64,000 nucleotides of DNA from Cacajao melanocephalus (taxonomy: Eukaryota; Chordata; Mammalia; Primates; Pitheciidae). Under the pieces are notes generated by a model. It worked only from the letters and a program-made list of their open reading frames with translations. It did not search any database and had not been told where the DNA came from. Location of the stretch: contig CAUYLG010065885.1 in assembly GCA_963573385.1 (NCBI GenBank), forward strand, positions 1 through 64,000. The letters run 5' to 3'. Below are positions 26,410 through 37,742 of the stretch, one piece after another. The translations under genes were made by a program, and so were the position numbers. Position 1 is the first letter of the stretch. Each line of letters starts with the position of its first letter.

Positions 26410-27010
26410 TAGAAAAGCCTGATCCTTGAAACTGCTAGTAGCCTCTGTAGCACAAAGGGGCCACTTGAGCAGAACTGCTTTGCTTCCTCTCGTCTGAGAT
26501 ACCAGTGACCCTTGCCTAATAGAAAGGTAGAAATCACCTCAATTATTCACAACAAAGGCAATTTAATGTAGGGAAGTAGTTACTTAAGTGATATAAGTAC
26601 TGAGAATTCCAACAGGGAATCCTGAACAACTCTTAAGATTAGCAATAGCAGCAATTCAGTGTGCTCCTAAACTGGAAGGACAAGGAGGAAATGATATAAT
26701 CAGAATTTGGAATCACTGTTATAAGGCGGAGGTTGAAACTGCAGAAGGCAAGTCTGTCAGGACATGGATTCATGGAGGAGATACAGTCTCTGCACAAGAA
26801 TCTGCCAAAAGCAGAGAAAAGGTCGAGAAATACTTAGATTTCTTTTTCTTCTTCCCTTTTTCCCCCCAGTACTTTTTATTGTCTTTATTCAACTGGAAGC
26901 CAGCTAACATAAGAACAAACAAGGGGAAATGCAGGATGCTACAATACAGAGTATAGCAGACGAGGGTTAGAAATGATCGAAGGGCAAATAGATACTGTAT
27001 CTGGACAAGA
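26410..27010. mobile_element. Possible ancient interspersed repeat, unnamed
   Basis: The stretch ACAACAAAGGCAATTTAATG, then a pyrimidine-rich TTCTTCTTCCCTTTTTCCCC, CAACTGGAAGCCAGCTAAC and a purine-rich GGGCAAATAGATAC end resemble, in order, a mid-repetitive mammalian repeat I have seen but cannot name. No ORF survives. Confidence 0.4.
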
Positions 27011-27150
27011 TTGGCTGCTGCTGTTGGGATTGATGCTCGCCAAGCCTAGGCTCTTCAGCTGCGGGCTCAGACAGCTCTGCTGGCTGGCAGCTGCTTTTGT
27101 GTTACCCACTCTGCTTCCAGGGGTTTGAGTTGCATGCCCTACTTTTAGAA

Positions 27151-27390
27151 CAGAAATTGGTAAAATTTTCTGGAAAGAGCTTCAGAGTAAATATTTGAGA
27201 TTATGGGCCATACCATCTCTATCACTACTTAGCTCTGCTGTTGTAGCACCAGAGCATCCATAGGCAGTATGTAAACAAATGAGCGAGGCTGCATTCCAAT
27301 AAAACTTCGGGATTTTTTTGTTTTGTTTGTTTTTTACAAAAACAGGTGGCAGGCTGGATATGGCCTAAGGGCCATAGTCTGCTAACTTCT
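27151..27390 (+). mobile_element. hAT-Charlie non-autonomous transposon (MER58-like)
   Basis: Near full length: left end CAGAAATTGGTAAAATTTTC, middle ATGGGCCATACCATCTCTAT and GCTCTGCTGTTGTAGCACC, TATGTAAACAAATGAGCG, CCAATAAAACTTCGGGA, then TTTACAAAAACAGGTGGCAG and the right end near CATAGTCTGCTAACTTCT. A T-rich stretch of about 20 bp has expanded inside it. Non-coding. Confidence 0.8.
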
Positions 27391-27848
27391 CTAAAACAAC
27401 TATTGCCAGTTATTTTCAGGACTTAGGACGTTTCAATGCAAAATCAAGGGAGTAATACTACTTATGATGCATGGTTAAGAGAGTTCCATAGGAAGTTTCC
27501 TTGACCTCAAATTATTAGAAACATAATGAAAGTCTTATTTCTCAACCTTACAACATAGCCGATGCTACACTTATTTATCTTTTAAGTTACATTATTGCAG
27601 ACTTGGGGTCAACATGTCAACAGCTGGTCAGGGATCGCAATACTAGTTATTTTAGTGGTTAGCATTTACTCCTAGAGTCACAGAAAAATGTGAAAGTATA
27701 GAGTGTTGAGAAAAATGCTTTCAGTTTTTATGCTGTCGTTCTCACCAGTGATATTCTCATTATTCAAGGAACACACTGCCTTGAAGTCTAGCGACTCCAC
27801 ACAAGCTGAAGGATCTCAGGGTGGGGAGAGTTTTACATTCAACTCCCA

Positions 27849-28044
27849 CTACTGACTGGTCTCCAGTCAGTAGACCATGTTGCTGTGGGATTCCTGTGCT
27901 GTGATCCCTTATCCCTGAAGCAAACTCTTTCTTGAAGATGTCCCTGAATAGTCCAGGAAGGTTGTGTGTACAGAAGTTGTATGTACAGGGTTTTATGTAC
28001 AGCTGTGCTTAAACAGCTGTATTTGCCATAGTGGAAATACAGCT
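27849..28044. other. Cluster of short hairpins and repeated words
   Basis: Perfect hairpin at 27849-27873 (stem CTACTGACTGG, 11 bp, 3-base loop). Second at 27998-28021 (TACAGCTG with its complement, 8 bp). Third at 28015-28044 (AGCTGTATTT, then after a one-base bulge CCA; loop TAG). The word TGTACAG occurs three times between 27966 and 28002. Confidence 0.75.
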
Positions 28045-31000
28045 AGTATTTCCTAGTGGAAACCCAGATCCCTCTTCTGTTGGGGACAGTCATTACTTTG
28101 TTTTTGTTTTGTTTCAGTCCATAATTAGAAACAATAAAAAGACTTTAGAAGACAGGAAACCTTCCAATTCTTTAGCTTGGGGCTATCAAAGTCATGATTT
28201 TAGCTGAATTAGGATATCTGTTATATTTATTTTTATAGTCATCTGATAACTTCCTAAAGGTACTCAGAAGCAAGTGAGTATCCTATGTTTTATTTTCAAG
28301 ACAGGTTTGTAAACTGTCCTTTACATACTTGTGGTTCAAAGTTGATGAAAAGTCATTCTGATTCTAAAGAACTTGTTTTAAAGAAAGAGAAGTTAGTTTT
28401 AGGTTGAACTAATTGACAGTTGGTGTGGGAGTGGGGTCAGGGATGGAATTTAGTTGAATTTGGCTGTTTGCATCTGCCTGTTGATGGACTTCACTGCTTC
28501 TTTCAGCAATTAGAGAAATTTAAGCTTAGATGGCCTAGAAAGAACCCTGTAATTAATCATATTCAATGTGGATGTTGGAAAAGCAGTAAAATGTCTGCGA
28601 AAAAAAGGAGGAAAGTAAAGTGAACCTAGAGATTCATGAAATAAGCTGATTATATTTGTTACAGATTTGTTATAGCTATATTATAGGTTTGTTGATTTAT
28701 TATAGATTAGCTATATATTCGGTTTTGACAGAACAAACAAGTAAAACATACCAAATAGATATTTTGTCCTTTTGGTCATTCTCTAGGGAATGGTATGTCC
28801 TAGCCTGTTTTGCAGGAATTTGGGTTACAGCTATGTATGACAACATGTGTGCAGTCACATTAGAGCATATACACTAGTCTTGCCCAAGGTTGGCCAGTGT
28901 GACTCAGTTCTCCTGTTCAGATTTGCATATGCCCTTAATTTCTGGGGAAGACACTTTGACCCGTGGACATGATCAGCAGTTCTTTGCCTAGTGACTTTCT
29001 CCCATACTGCACAGAATCGGGTTTACATTTAAAATTTGTCAGGTCAAAAACTGTGTATCAATCAGTGTGTTCAATATGACAGCATTCTTGACAGCAAATC
29101 TGGTTTCATAGGTTTGTATTTTTGCACAATTGGTAAATGCAGTAAACAAGGAACTTAAAGGCATGGAGTCAGGGGAAGGAGTATATGAGATTACAAAACA
29201 GGATAGAAGCCAGAAAAGAAGGATTTATAATAGCTCCATTCATGTGTTATGTTGTATAAAATGAAATAGGAAAACTGTGAATAAGGCAGTAAATGCATGT
29301 CAGGATTTGGAAGAATTTTATTGCCCACTAGAGTTATACTCTTCTATATTTCGGTATTACCAGGTTCTTTTCAGAGTAATATATGCTTTAAATTTTTCCC
29401 CAACGATAGAAAGGCACTATTCTGAACAATAGTTGCTACTATTTCAGGACTTATAGTTTTTACTTTTATTTTTGTTTTAGTGAAGTCAGCAGTTTCCAAA
29501 GAGTAACTTAAAGCTACATTTAGATTCATCTTCGATAGTCAACTTTTTAAAACAGAGTGCTAGGCATGGGTTGAAGGAGGGAAAAATAAGGCTGCTTTTG
29601 AATAGAAAGTAGAGTAATATCATAGATGTTAAATAGGAATGTTCATTGTGTTTTCTCAGTTTTCAAGAAATGACAAATACATAGTTTGTAGCTAGGACTT
29701 GCTTTCTAAATGTAGAGTATGAGCCTTACGTACTGTCATGCCACAAGATCTTTGACTCCAAGGTTGGAAGGGACAGTTGTTTCATAGCCCTTCCTTTATC
29801 ACCCAATTAAGAATCAGCTCATTATAATCCTGACAGAAGTACAGACAGCTTTTGCTTCAAATGCCTGCAAGAATGAGGACTTCACACAGTTTAACAAGAT
29901 TACTCTATACTGAGGTGCAATATTTTATATGGAATCAAAATCTGTTTACTTGTAGCTGATATTACAATAATATTTATGGGGCATTATTACCCAGAATAAT
30001 TCTTCTTTTGCTCTGAAGTCCTACAAATATTAAGGCAGTAATACTGTATTGAAGGTACAAACCGAGTTGCTGTTCTAGGACCTCTTATAAATACATAACT
30101 CACAGAAACATTCCAAGACTATGCCTTAACCAAACTCAGTCTTATTAAAGAAGCACATGTTTGATTCCAAGCAAATTTATTATCTAAATAAAAGCTAATT
30201 TATTCATACACAATTTAAATGGTCCTGTAGCTTTTTTTAGCCATCCATTTTCTTTAAGTCAATGCACAATATGCTTACATAGGTCCTTGGTCTAATATGA
30301 GAAATTTTGCTTTACAGTTAGTATCACTGGGGGAATACTGGTGAGAGAAAAGAGAATAGGAAATGATATGCTTAGTACTATATATTTTATTGAGTCTAAC
30401 ATGCCATTGATTGTGAGATATACCTTTATTTTATGAACTGTTTTGGATCCATGAAGTATAATATTTATTAATTTGAAATATTACATAGCTAAATGAAACC
30501 TGGACCAGACCAGTCCCTCTTATTCTATTCTTGTCTGCAGGTAACAATGGGGGGAGGACAAGAATGGAACCATGTAAAGTGACTATTCATTTCTCTATGT
30601 ATCTTATGCCAAAAACTCAAATATTGAGAGTGGCTAGCAATGTGGAAGAGGGGGCAACATAACCATTTTTCACATTTTTAAAAAATAGCATCATATGAAG
30701 GTGGCTGGAAACCTTATAAGGCTTTTCTGAATAATAGCAATTTTACTATTTCTTTTCTACAAAGATTTTCTGTGCTCTTTGCATGTAAACAGATAGTATA
30801 GGTGGCATTTATTAAGCTTTGTCAATTACATATCACTTTGTGTGATGCTTTTTTCTTAATATTATTTTTAAATCTTATGGGAAGCAAAAATATCAGGATG
30901 AAGAATAGACTAAGAACTTAGTGTGAGTGTGGGGGAATCTAGAGACAAGGAAAACTGGTGTAAAAAGAAGAATCAAAGATATAATTTCTGTTACCATGGC

Positions 31001-31350
31001 TCATTACATGCTAGTCAATATCTTTCTTAATTTGTTTAATTTACCAAGTTAAAGAACAAGTCAATGATACCATACATAGAAGGATATAATAAAAGTCAGA
31101 ATAAAAGAAGAAGACCGAGTAAGTGGAAGAATTTACTATTGAAAGTAGCGGAGACTAGTATTTTTAAATGTTTTGCTGCTATGGACATTGGATACACACA
31201 ACCTAGTAATGGATATTGTCATGATTTTAAAAATTAAGTCTGAGTTAGTTTAGCATGCATTCTATTTCCAGGTCAATATTAAAGTTTAAGAGAAAGAAGT
31301 TCATTACAAAAAATTATTTAGAGAAAATACAAACTGAATTTGTATTGATT

Positions 31351-31373
31351 AAAAAAAAAAAAAAAAAAAAAAA
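31351..31373. repeat. Isolated A23 homopolymer
   Basis: Twenty-three A residues with no Alu or L1 directly upstream. A small inverted repeat (AATACAAA and its complement) lies just before it at 31326-31346. Confidence 0.95.
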
Positions 31374-32164
31374 GACTAAAGCTGAAAGAGCAACATGTAA
31401 GCCTGGTTAGTAACCCTTTGCTGTGTAAGCCAAGATCTCTGAAAACTTTTCTGATGCTTATAAGGCAAGATTGTTTCACTAAACTTGTTTATAAAATTTA
31501 CCATAGGTTGGGGATCTAACTATTATCTGGTAGTTAGGAATTATGTGCTTGATTCCTTACTTGGCATTGCTCAACCACCTTTGCCAGATCACTTACTTTA
31601 TTTTTCATTTCCTTGAAGTAAAAAAATATGAACTTGGCTCCTAGGGGCCTGCAAATGATTTTAAAGACCAACCTTCCCATTTGAATGAGAACCACTAACT
31701 TGGACATAATCAAAAGTTTCCTTTTCATCAGTCTGGGGAGGTATTCGCTCCTACTCTTCTTTCCTTTTTTTCCCGTTTTACCTTGGTATTTTATGTGAGA
31801 CAATAAGGTTTGCCTTTTAAGTTGAAACTTAGGGAAAAACAAAACTTGTTCTCTTTACTCTTAGGTGTTAAAAAGGAGCACTACAGATACCAAGAACCTA
31901 ACATGAGTTATTGGCAGAAAATAGTATTTGTAGCTATTTTCAACTTGACACTTATACCTATGTGGAAAGTGTGATGATACTTTTTCTTTCTCTAGATATC
32001 ACAGAGGACTTGGAGTACTATTATACAGCTCTCTCTGTTATCTCTTTATTATCTGAACAGGAAAATCATTTTATTGAATTGTGGTCACACACGGCAAAAT
32101 TTATTTTTTCAAGATTTATTGGCAGTGAAGTGTAATATGAAAAGCAGAGGAGGACAATAGTATA

Positions 32165-32720
32165 GACAAGACATTTTTTCTCTTTCCAGATGTGATACCA
32201 TCTGGACTATGATACATTAATTGCAAAAATAACCCCAGTCCTTCCCTGTTTCCATGCCTTTTGTGATGTCTTTGCAACATCCCCAGCAAGGCGAGTATTT
32301 CCTCATTCTATAATCTGAGCTGGTTTAGTGACTTGATCTGGCCAAAAGAATATGATGGAAATGATGGTGTGCCAGTTCTGATCAGAGCCCTCTGAAGTTT
32401 CTATGTACTACCGCTCTCCCTCAGACCCCTACCTCAACAAAGAAAATAAGCCCTGCTGGAGTACTGGAGGGTAAGAAGCCATGAGAAGCAGAGCCCAGAG
32501 AGCTAAGATCCTCCTGGACCTAGCCAACCCTGAGCCAACCCACCTGCTAACCAGATGCATAAGCCTGGCCAGCCAAGATCAATTGAGTTTTGCTTAAATC
32601 AGCAGAACCTCCTAGCCCATGCATGGACCCATGAGCTAAAATTAATATTTATTGTTGTATATGCCACTGAGGTTTTGTGGTTGTTTGTCACGCCAGAGTA
32701 TTGTGGCAAAAGATAAAGAT
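32165..32720 (+). mobile_element. Ancient LTR-like repeat
   Basis: ATGATGGTGTGCCAGTTCTG, AAGCCATGAGAAGCAGAGCC, CATGAGCTAAAATTAATATT, GTTGTATATGCCACTGAGGT and TTTGTGGTTGTTTGTCACGC follow a known ancient element ending '...gttttaagccactgagttttgtggttgtttgttac'. It is probably an ERVL/MaLR-related LTR; the subfamily is not assigned. Confidence 0.6.
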
Positions 32721-34862
32721 ATGGGTTTATTTCTAAATAAAGATTTTCTCCTTTCTCTTTCCAATGAACCAACGGGCACTGATATATGGCAGTAGGTTGA
32801 GGCATCTACGTTCCCTGAGTTCAGTTCAAAGACTTCTAGAAGTTCCCAAGCTGTTGTTTATATTTGTTTCATGTTTCTTGCAACTAGCTTTCCAACTTCT
32901 TTTCCTCCCAGTTTGCCACAGAAAAAGAATGATTAAAGAATCAAGTCTGTATTTGGAATTCTTAGCTTCTTTTAAAATGTATCTTCCCACCAAGGTCCCC
33001 AGGCACACATGCCTTCTGCTTGCAGTCTCCTGTTAACCTGTTGAAAGGACCCACCTCAGTCACTTGAAGGGAGAAATGAATGAAAATGCACAAAATATTA
33101 TGGGAACAGTTGAATTTTAATAGAGCTCAAAGCCTCACACTGTTTTTTCTTAAGTTGCAATCTTAGGCCACTTGCAGCAGAATCATCCAGAGAGATGAAT
33201 AAAATGCATATTCTTAGGTCCCACCCTGACTTACTACATCAGAAACAGAATGGGAGCAGAAGTTGATATAGTTACGTTTGGCAGCAATTTTTGTTTGCTT
33301 GTTTCCTTTTTGTTTAGTATGGTTTTCCACTTGTGAAATTATACAACAGAGTCAGATCAACAGTCAGCTTCTCCGTTTCATTGAATGGAAAACTTTCTTT
33401 GCAGTCAGGCTTCAAGAAAAACCTCCATGTATTTCAAATATACAGGTTTATATTTGAATGTAAAATTAGAAGAAATAAAGAATTGTGCCATGACTGGAAG
33501 CACTCAGGGAACAAACATTAGGAAAGCTATGACCAGCGATCCTATCCTGCAGCACCTAAGCTGCTGGTTCTTAAGAAATTAACCTGAAATTTGCTTCAAA
33601 TGTTATCTCTGACACCAGCACTCATATCTGTCCAAATCTGTTTCTGTGAATTAATGGTCTATCCTTGTCTTTCAGTTTCTTGATTTGAGGCAAGGTCTCT
33701 CATTAGCCAACTCTAACTTGAAACCAGATGGAGAAGGGGAATCTGGAAAATGTAGTTCCCAGCTTCTCCCCTGACATGCAGAAATATCTAAGAAGTAGTT
33801 GGCGATCAAGCCAAATTGACAACAGAGAATCCAGCACATATCGAATCCCTGAAGTGGTGACACTGAAACTGGGATCCAGAAGTTTTAAAGAATAAAATCT
33901 CCACTTTTAGGTAGGAAGCTAGAAGAAGTGTAACTAATATCTAAATAGTATTATATTTACAGATAATTTTGGGGACTGACTCCAAGCCGTGTGCTTTTCC
34001 CACGTCATCTCTCTGCTTCCATAAACACAATTTCTGGCATTAAAAGTCCTTCCTGTTTTGCAGAGAGGAGAATGTAGCATTCTTTTCTCTTTTGCTCTTG
34101 TCCTTTCAACCTCCTCTGCTGACTCTCATGATGGGAGAGAAAGATAACATTTATCTTCTTTTTTTCAGTCCTCCTAGCATCTATTCCTCCTTCTTACCAG
34201 CATATCCATTTCTTTCCAGAAGATTTCCTCTCTCTTTCTGTATGTGGTCTTAGTGAAATGTTGAAACCAGGGTTTGCCTCCTCTTACTGAAGGTGAAGTG
34301 ACAGAAGACTTCAGTCCACCACCCTAGTACAGCTAAGGAGTGAACATGTGACTCAAGATTGCCAGTCAAATGCTTTCCTCTAGAGCTTTGAAATTTGAGT
34401 AGGGGTGGAAATAAAATTTGAAGACCATGTGATTCAATGGCATACTGTTTGGTATAAAAATCACTATTGTAGATCCTGTTTCCTTGCTGGTTTAGTTTGT
34501 CGATTTTCAAATAACAACCTTCCTTTAGATTTATGTGATTGTCAACTGCTACTATCCTGACCTTTCTTTTCAAAGATGGCTAGATTAAATTTCTATCACA
34601 ATTAAAAATCCAAATTAATATAATCATCTCTCTAATCACTAATATATTCACCTGCTTTAATCCATTCAAAATATGTAAATGTGGGTATTAAAAATAAATC
34701 AAAACTGGAAAAAATAACTTTGTATTAGATAATTTTGTTGAATTTAATGTACAATATGTATATAAAGCAGAAATGTTTTTAGTTTCTAGCAGCGGATAAA
34801 ATTCCATTGCTTTTAAAATTCTTGGAATAAGATAAAAAAAGAATAAAAAAGATAGCATGTAA
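32721..34862. other. Mostly unassigned DNA
   Basis: Apart from the hAT-like patch at 33165-33260, no element is recognised. The ORFs at 32764-33036, 33333-33582 and 34250-34573 (minus, 107 codons) have no recognisable domain. Confidence 0.5.
33165..33260 (+). mobile_element. hAT-Charlie-like fragment
   Basis: CAGCAGAATCATCCAGAGAG, AAAATGCATATTCTTAGGTC, CCACCCTGACTTACTACATC and AGAAACAGAATGGGAGCAG follow 'catcagaatcacctggagag...aaaatgcagattcctgggccccaccc...ctactgaatcagaaactctggg', a Charlie-type repeat. Confidence 0.65.
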
Positions 34863-35450
34863 TAGTAATAAAAAAAATTACTGCTCATTGGCAATGCATC
34901 TAGTCACTCAAGATCTCTAAGGAAGATGTGCAAGAAAATTAATGCTGTTTTCCTGCCTGTTAACACAACATCCACTCTGCAACCCATGGATCAAGCATTT
35001 TTAACTCTCAAGTCTTACTATTCAAGAAATGCATTTCATAAGGCTACAGCTGCCATAGGTAATTCCTCTGATGCATCTGGGAAAAGTAAATTAAAAACCT
35101 TGTAAGAAAGAGTCACCAGTCTAGATGCCACTAATGATGTTCATGATTCTGAAGGAATCATAAAGTTAAAATATCAACATTAACAGGAGTTTGAAAGAAG
35201 TTGATTTCAACCCTCATGAATGACTTTTTGACAGGTTCAAGACTTCAGACTACAGAGGTGGTAGAAACAGTAAGAGAACTAGAGTTAGAAATGGAGCCTG
35301 AAGATGTGACGGAATTGCTGCAATCTCATGATAAAACTTGAATAAATGATTGCTTCTTATTGATAAGCCAAAAAAAAAGTTTATTTATTGAGATAGAAAC
35401 TTCTGTTGGTGAAGATGCTGTGAACATTGTTGAAATGACAACAAAAGATT

Positions 35451-35739
35451 TTTTTTTTTTTGAGATGGAGTCTTACTCCATTGCCCACGCTGGAGTGCAA
35501 TGGTGCAATCTCAGCTCATTGTGACCTCCGTCTCCTAGGTTCAAGCAATTCTCCTGCCTCATCCTCCTAGTTGGATTACAGGTGCCCACTACCATGCCTG
35601 GCTAATTTTTGTAGTTTTAGTTAAGACAGTGTTTCACCATATTAGCCAGGCTGGTTTCGAACTCCTGACCTCAAGTGATCCACCCACCTCAGCCTCCCAA
35701 AATGCTGGAATTACAGACATGAGCCAGCACTCCCAGCCA
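35451..35739 (-). mobile_element. Full-length Alu with 13-bp TSD, inside Tigger1
   Basis: T-run at 35451-35460, then GAGATGGAGTCTTACTCCAT through both monomers to GAGCCAGCACTCCCAGCC. Flanked by 13-bp direct repeats (35438-35450 and 35740-35752) that differ at one base; these duplicate Tigger1 sequence. The plus-strand ORF at 35629-35910 is an Alu/Tigger chimera made by this insertion and is not a gene. Confidence 0.96.
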
Positions 35740-36145
35740 ACAACAGAAGATTTTAAATGTTACATAAATTTAGTTAACACAGAAGCACAAGGGTTTGAGA
35801 GGAGTGACTTCAATTTGGAAACAAATTCTACTGTCAGTAAAATGCTATCAAACAGCATTGCATGCTATAGAGAAATATTTTGTGAAAAGAGGAGTCAATT
35901 GATTCACTAAACTTCATTGTTATTTTAATAAACGGCCACAGCCACTCCAACCTTTAGCAACCACCACCCTGGTCAGCGAGCAGCCAGCCATTGGAGGTAG
36001 GGTCCTCAATAAGCAAAACCATTATGAATAACTGAAGGCTCAGAAGACTATTAGCATTTTAAAATTAATGTATGTACATTGTTTTTACATATTTAATGCT
36101 ATTTCACAGTTCATATACTATAGCATAATGTAAACATAACTTTTA

Positions 36146-37620
36146 ACTTTATTTAAACTTTTAGGTTCAGGGGTACATTTGCAGGTTTATTATATACGTA
36201 AATTGCATGTCACGGAAGTTTAGTGTACATATTATTTCATCACCTGGGTGATAAGTATAGTACCTGATAGGTAGCTTTTCAAACCTCATCCTCCCTCCCT
36301 CCCTCCACCCACAAGTAAGTCCCAGTGTCTGTTGTTCCTACCTTTGTGTCCCTATGTACTCAATGTTTAGCTTCCACTCATAAGTGAGAAAATTCAGTAC
36401 TTGATTTCCTGTTCTTGTGTTAGTTCACTTAGGTTAACAGCCTCCAGCTCCATCTGTGTTGCTGCAAAGGATATGATTTCATTCTTTATTATAGCTGTGT
36501 AGTTTTCCATGGTGTATATGTACCACATCTTTTAATCTGGTCTACCATTGGTGGCATTTAGGTTGATTCCATGTTTTTGATATTGTGAATAGTCCTGCAA
36601 TAAACATATTCATGCATGTGTTTTTATAGTAGAATGATTTATGTTCCTTTGAGTATGTGTCTAATAATGGGATTGCTGGGTTGAATTGTAGTTCTGCTTT
36701 GAGTTATTTGAGAAATCACCAAACTGTTTTCCACAATGACTGAACTAATGTACATTCCCACTAGCAGTGTATAAATGTTCCCTTTTCTTTGGAACCTCAC
36801 TATCATCTGTTGTTGTTTTTTCCTTTTTAATAATATCCATTCTGACTAGCGGGAGATGGTATCTCATTGTGGTTTTGATCTGTATTTCTCTAATGATTAG
36901 TGATCTTGAGCATTTTTTCATATGAGTATTGGCCATATGCATGTCTTCTTTTGAAAAGTGTCTTTTCAAGCCCTTTGCCCACTTTTTAATGGGGTTGTTT
37001 CATGTTTGTTGATTTGATTGTTTTTATAGATTCTGGATGTTAGACCTTTGTCAGATCCATACTTTCCAAATATTTTCTCCCATTCTCTAGGTTGTCTGTT
37101 GACTCTGTTGGTAGTTTCTTTTGCTGTCCTGAAGCTCTTGAGTGTAATTAGGACTCATTTGTCAATTTATGTTTTTTTGCAATTGCTTTTGGCATTTTGC
37201 CATGAAATCTTTTCCAGAGCCTGTGTCCAGCATGGTATTTTCAGGGTTTTCTTCCAAAGATTTTTTATAGTTTTAGGTTTTACATTTAAATCTTTCATCC
37301 ATCTTGAGTTGATTTTTGTATATGGTGTAAGGAAGAAGTCCAGTTTCAGTCTTCTGCATATCGCTAGCTAGTTATTCCAGCACCATTTATTGAATGACTT
37401 CTTTCTCCTTTGCTTATTTTTATGAGGGTTGTTGAAGATCAGATGGCTGTAGGTGTACAGCACTATTTCTGGGCTCTCTATTCTGTTCCTCTGGTGTATG
37501 AATCTGTTTTTGTACCAGTACCATGTTTTTTTGGTTACTGCAGCCTTACAGTATAATTTGAATTTGAGTAATGTGACGTCTTCAGCTTTGTTCTTTTTAC
37601 CTAGGATTGCCTTGGCTATT
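36146..37620 (-). mobile_element. 5'-truncated L1 inserted in Tigger1
   Basis: Antisense L1 3' UTR (CTTTTAGGTTCAGGGGTACA; CCTGGGTGATAAGTATAGTA; CTCCCTCCCTCC) followed by antisense ORF2 to TGCCTTGGCTATT. Its C-terminal ORF2 complement gives the plus-strand ORFs at 37048-37371 and 37453-37665, which are non-coding. A diverged duplication of Tigger1 sequence (TAAACATAACTTTTA near 36131; TAAACACAGCTCCTC near 37619) marks the insertion site. Subfamily: older than L1PA, by its 3' UTR. Confidence 0.9.
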
Positions 37621-37742
37621 AAACACAGCTCCTCTATGCATCAAAAAAAAAAAAAATTGATGTGACTCACTTTATTGAGATATTTGCTTTATTGCAGTGG
37701 TCTGGAACTGAACTTCCAGTATCTCTGAGGTATGCCTATTTT

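Larger units (their letters stand above)
27391..32164. other. Repeat-poor block, no gene recognised
   Basis: About 4.8 kb with no firm transposon. It holds a cluster of short hairpins (27849-28044) and an isolated A23 run (31351-31373). The ORFs at 28420-28623, 28656-28877, 31534-31842 (minus, 102 codons) and 31911-32135 have no recognisable domain. Weak MIR-like patches (near 30780-30870) were not firm enough to call. Confidence 0.5.
34863..37742 (+). mobile_element. Tigger1 pogo-like DNA transposon, 3' half, broken
   Basis: Matches the 3' half of Tigger1, a TcMar-Tigger element whose transposase had a DDE catalytic domain. The visible part starts in the late transposase (ATTACTGCTCATTGGCAATG; CAACCCATGGATCAAGCATT), reaches the stop region near 35340 (GATAAAACTTGAATAAATGA), continues past the Alu with GCTATCAAACAGCATTGCAT, and ends in the 3' inverted terminal repeat after 37655 (TTTATTGAGATATTTGCTTT...GAGGTATGCCT). 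The frame carries stops and is interrupted by an Alu and an L1. The 5' half is absent, so this is a dead copy. Confidence 0.92.

Noticed and set aside
31534..31842. 102-codon minus-strand ORF, basic and hydrophobic
   Set aside because: No recognisable domain or conservation evidence; length is compatible with chance in 64 kb.
35629..35910. 93-codon ORF ending in transposase-like sequence
   Set aside because: A chimera of antisense Alu and Tigger1 created by the Alu insertion; not a domesticated transposase.
37048..37371. 107-codon plus-strand ORF
   Set aside because: It is the complement of L1 ORF2 in a minus-strand L1; open by chance.
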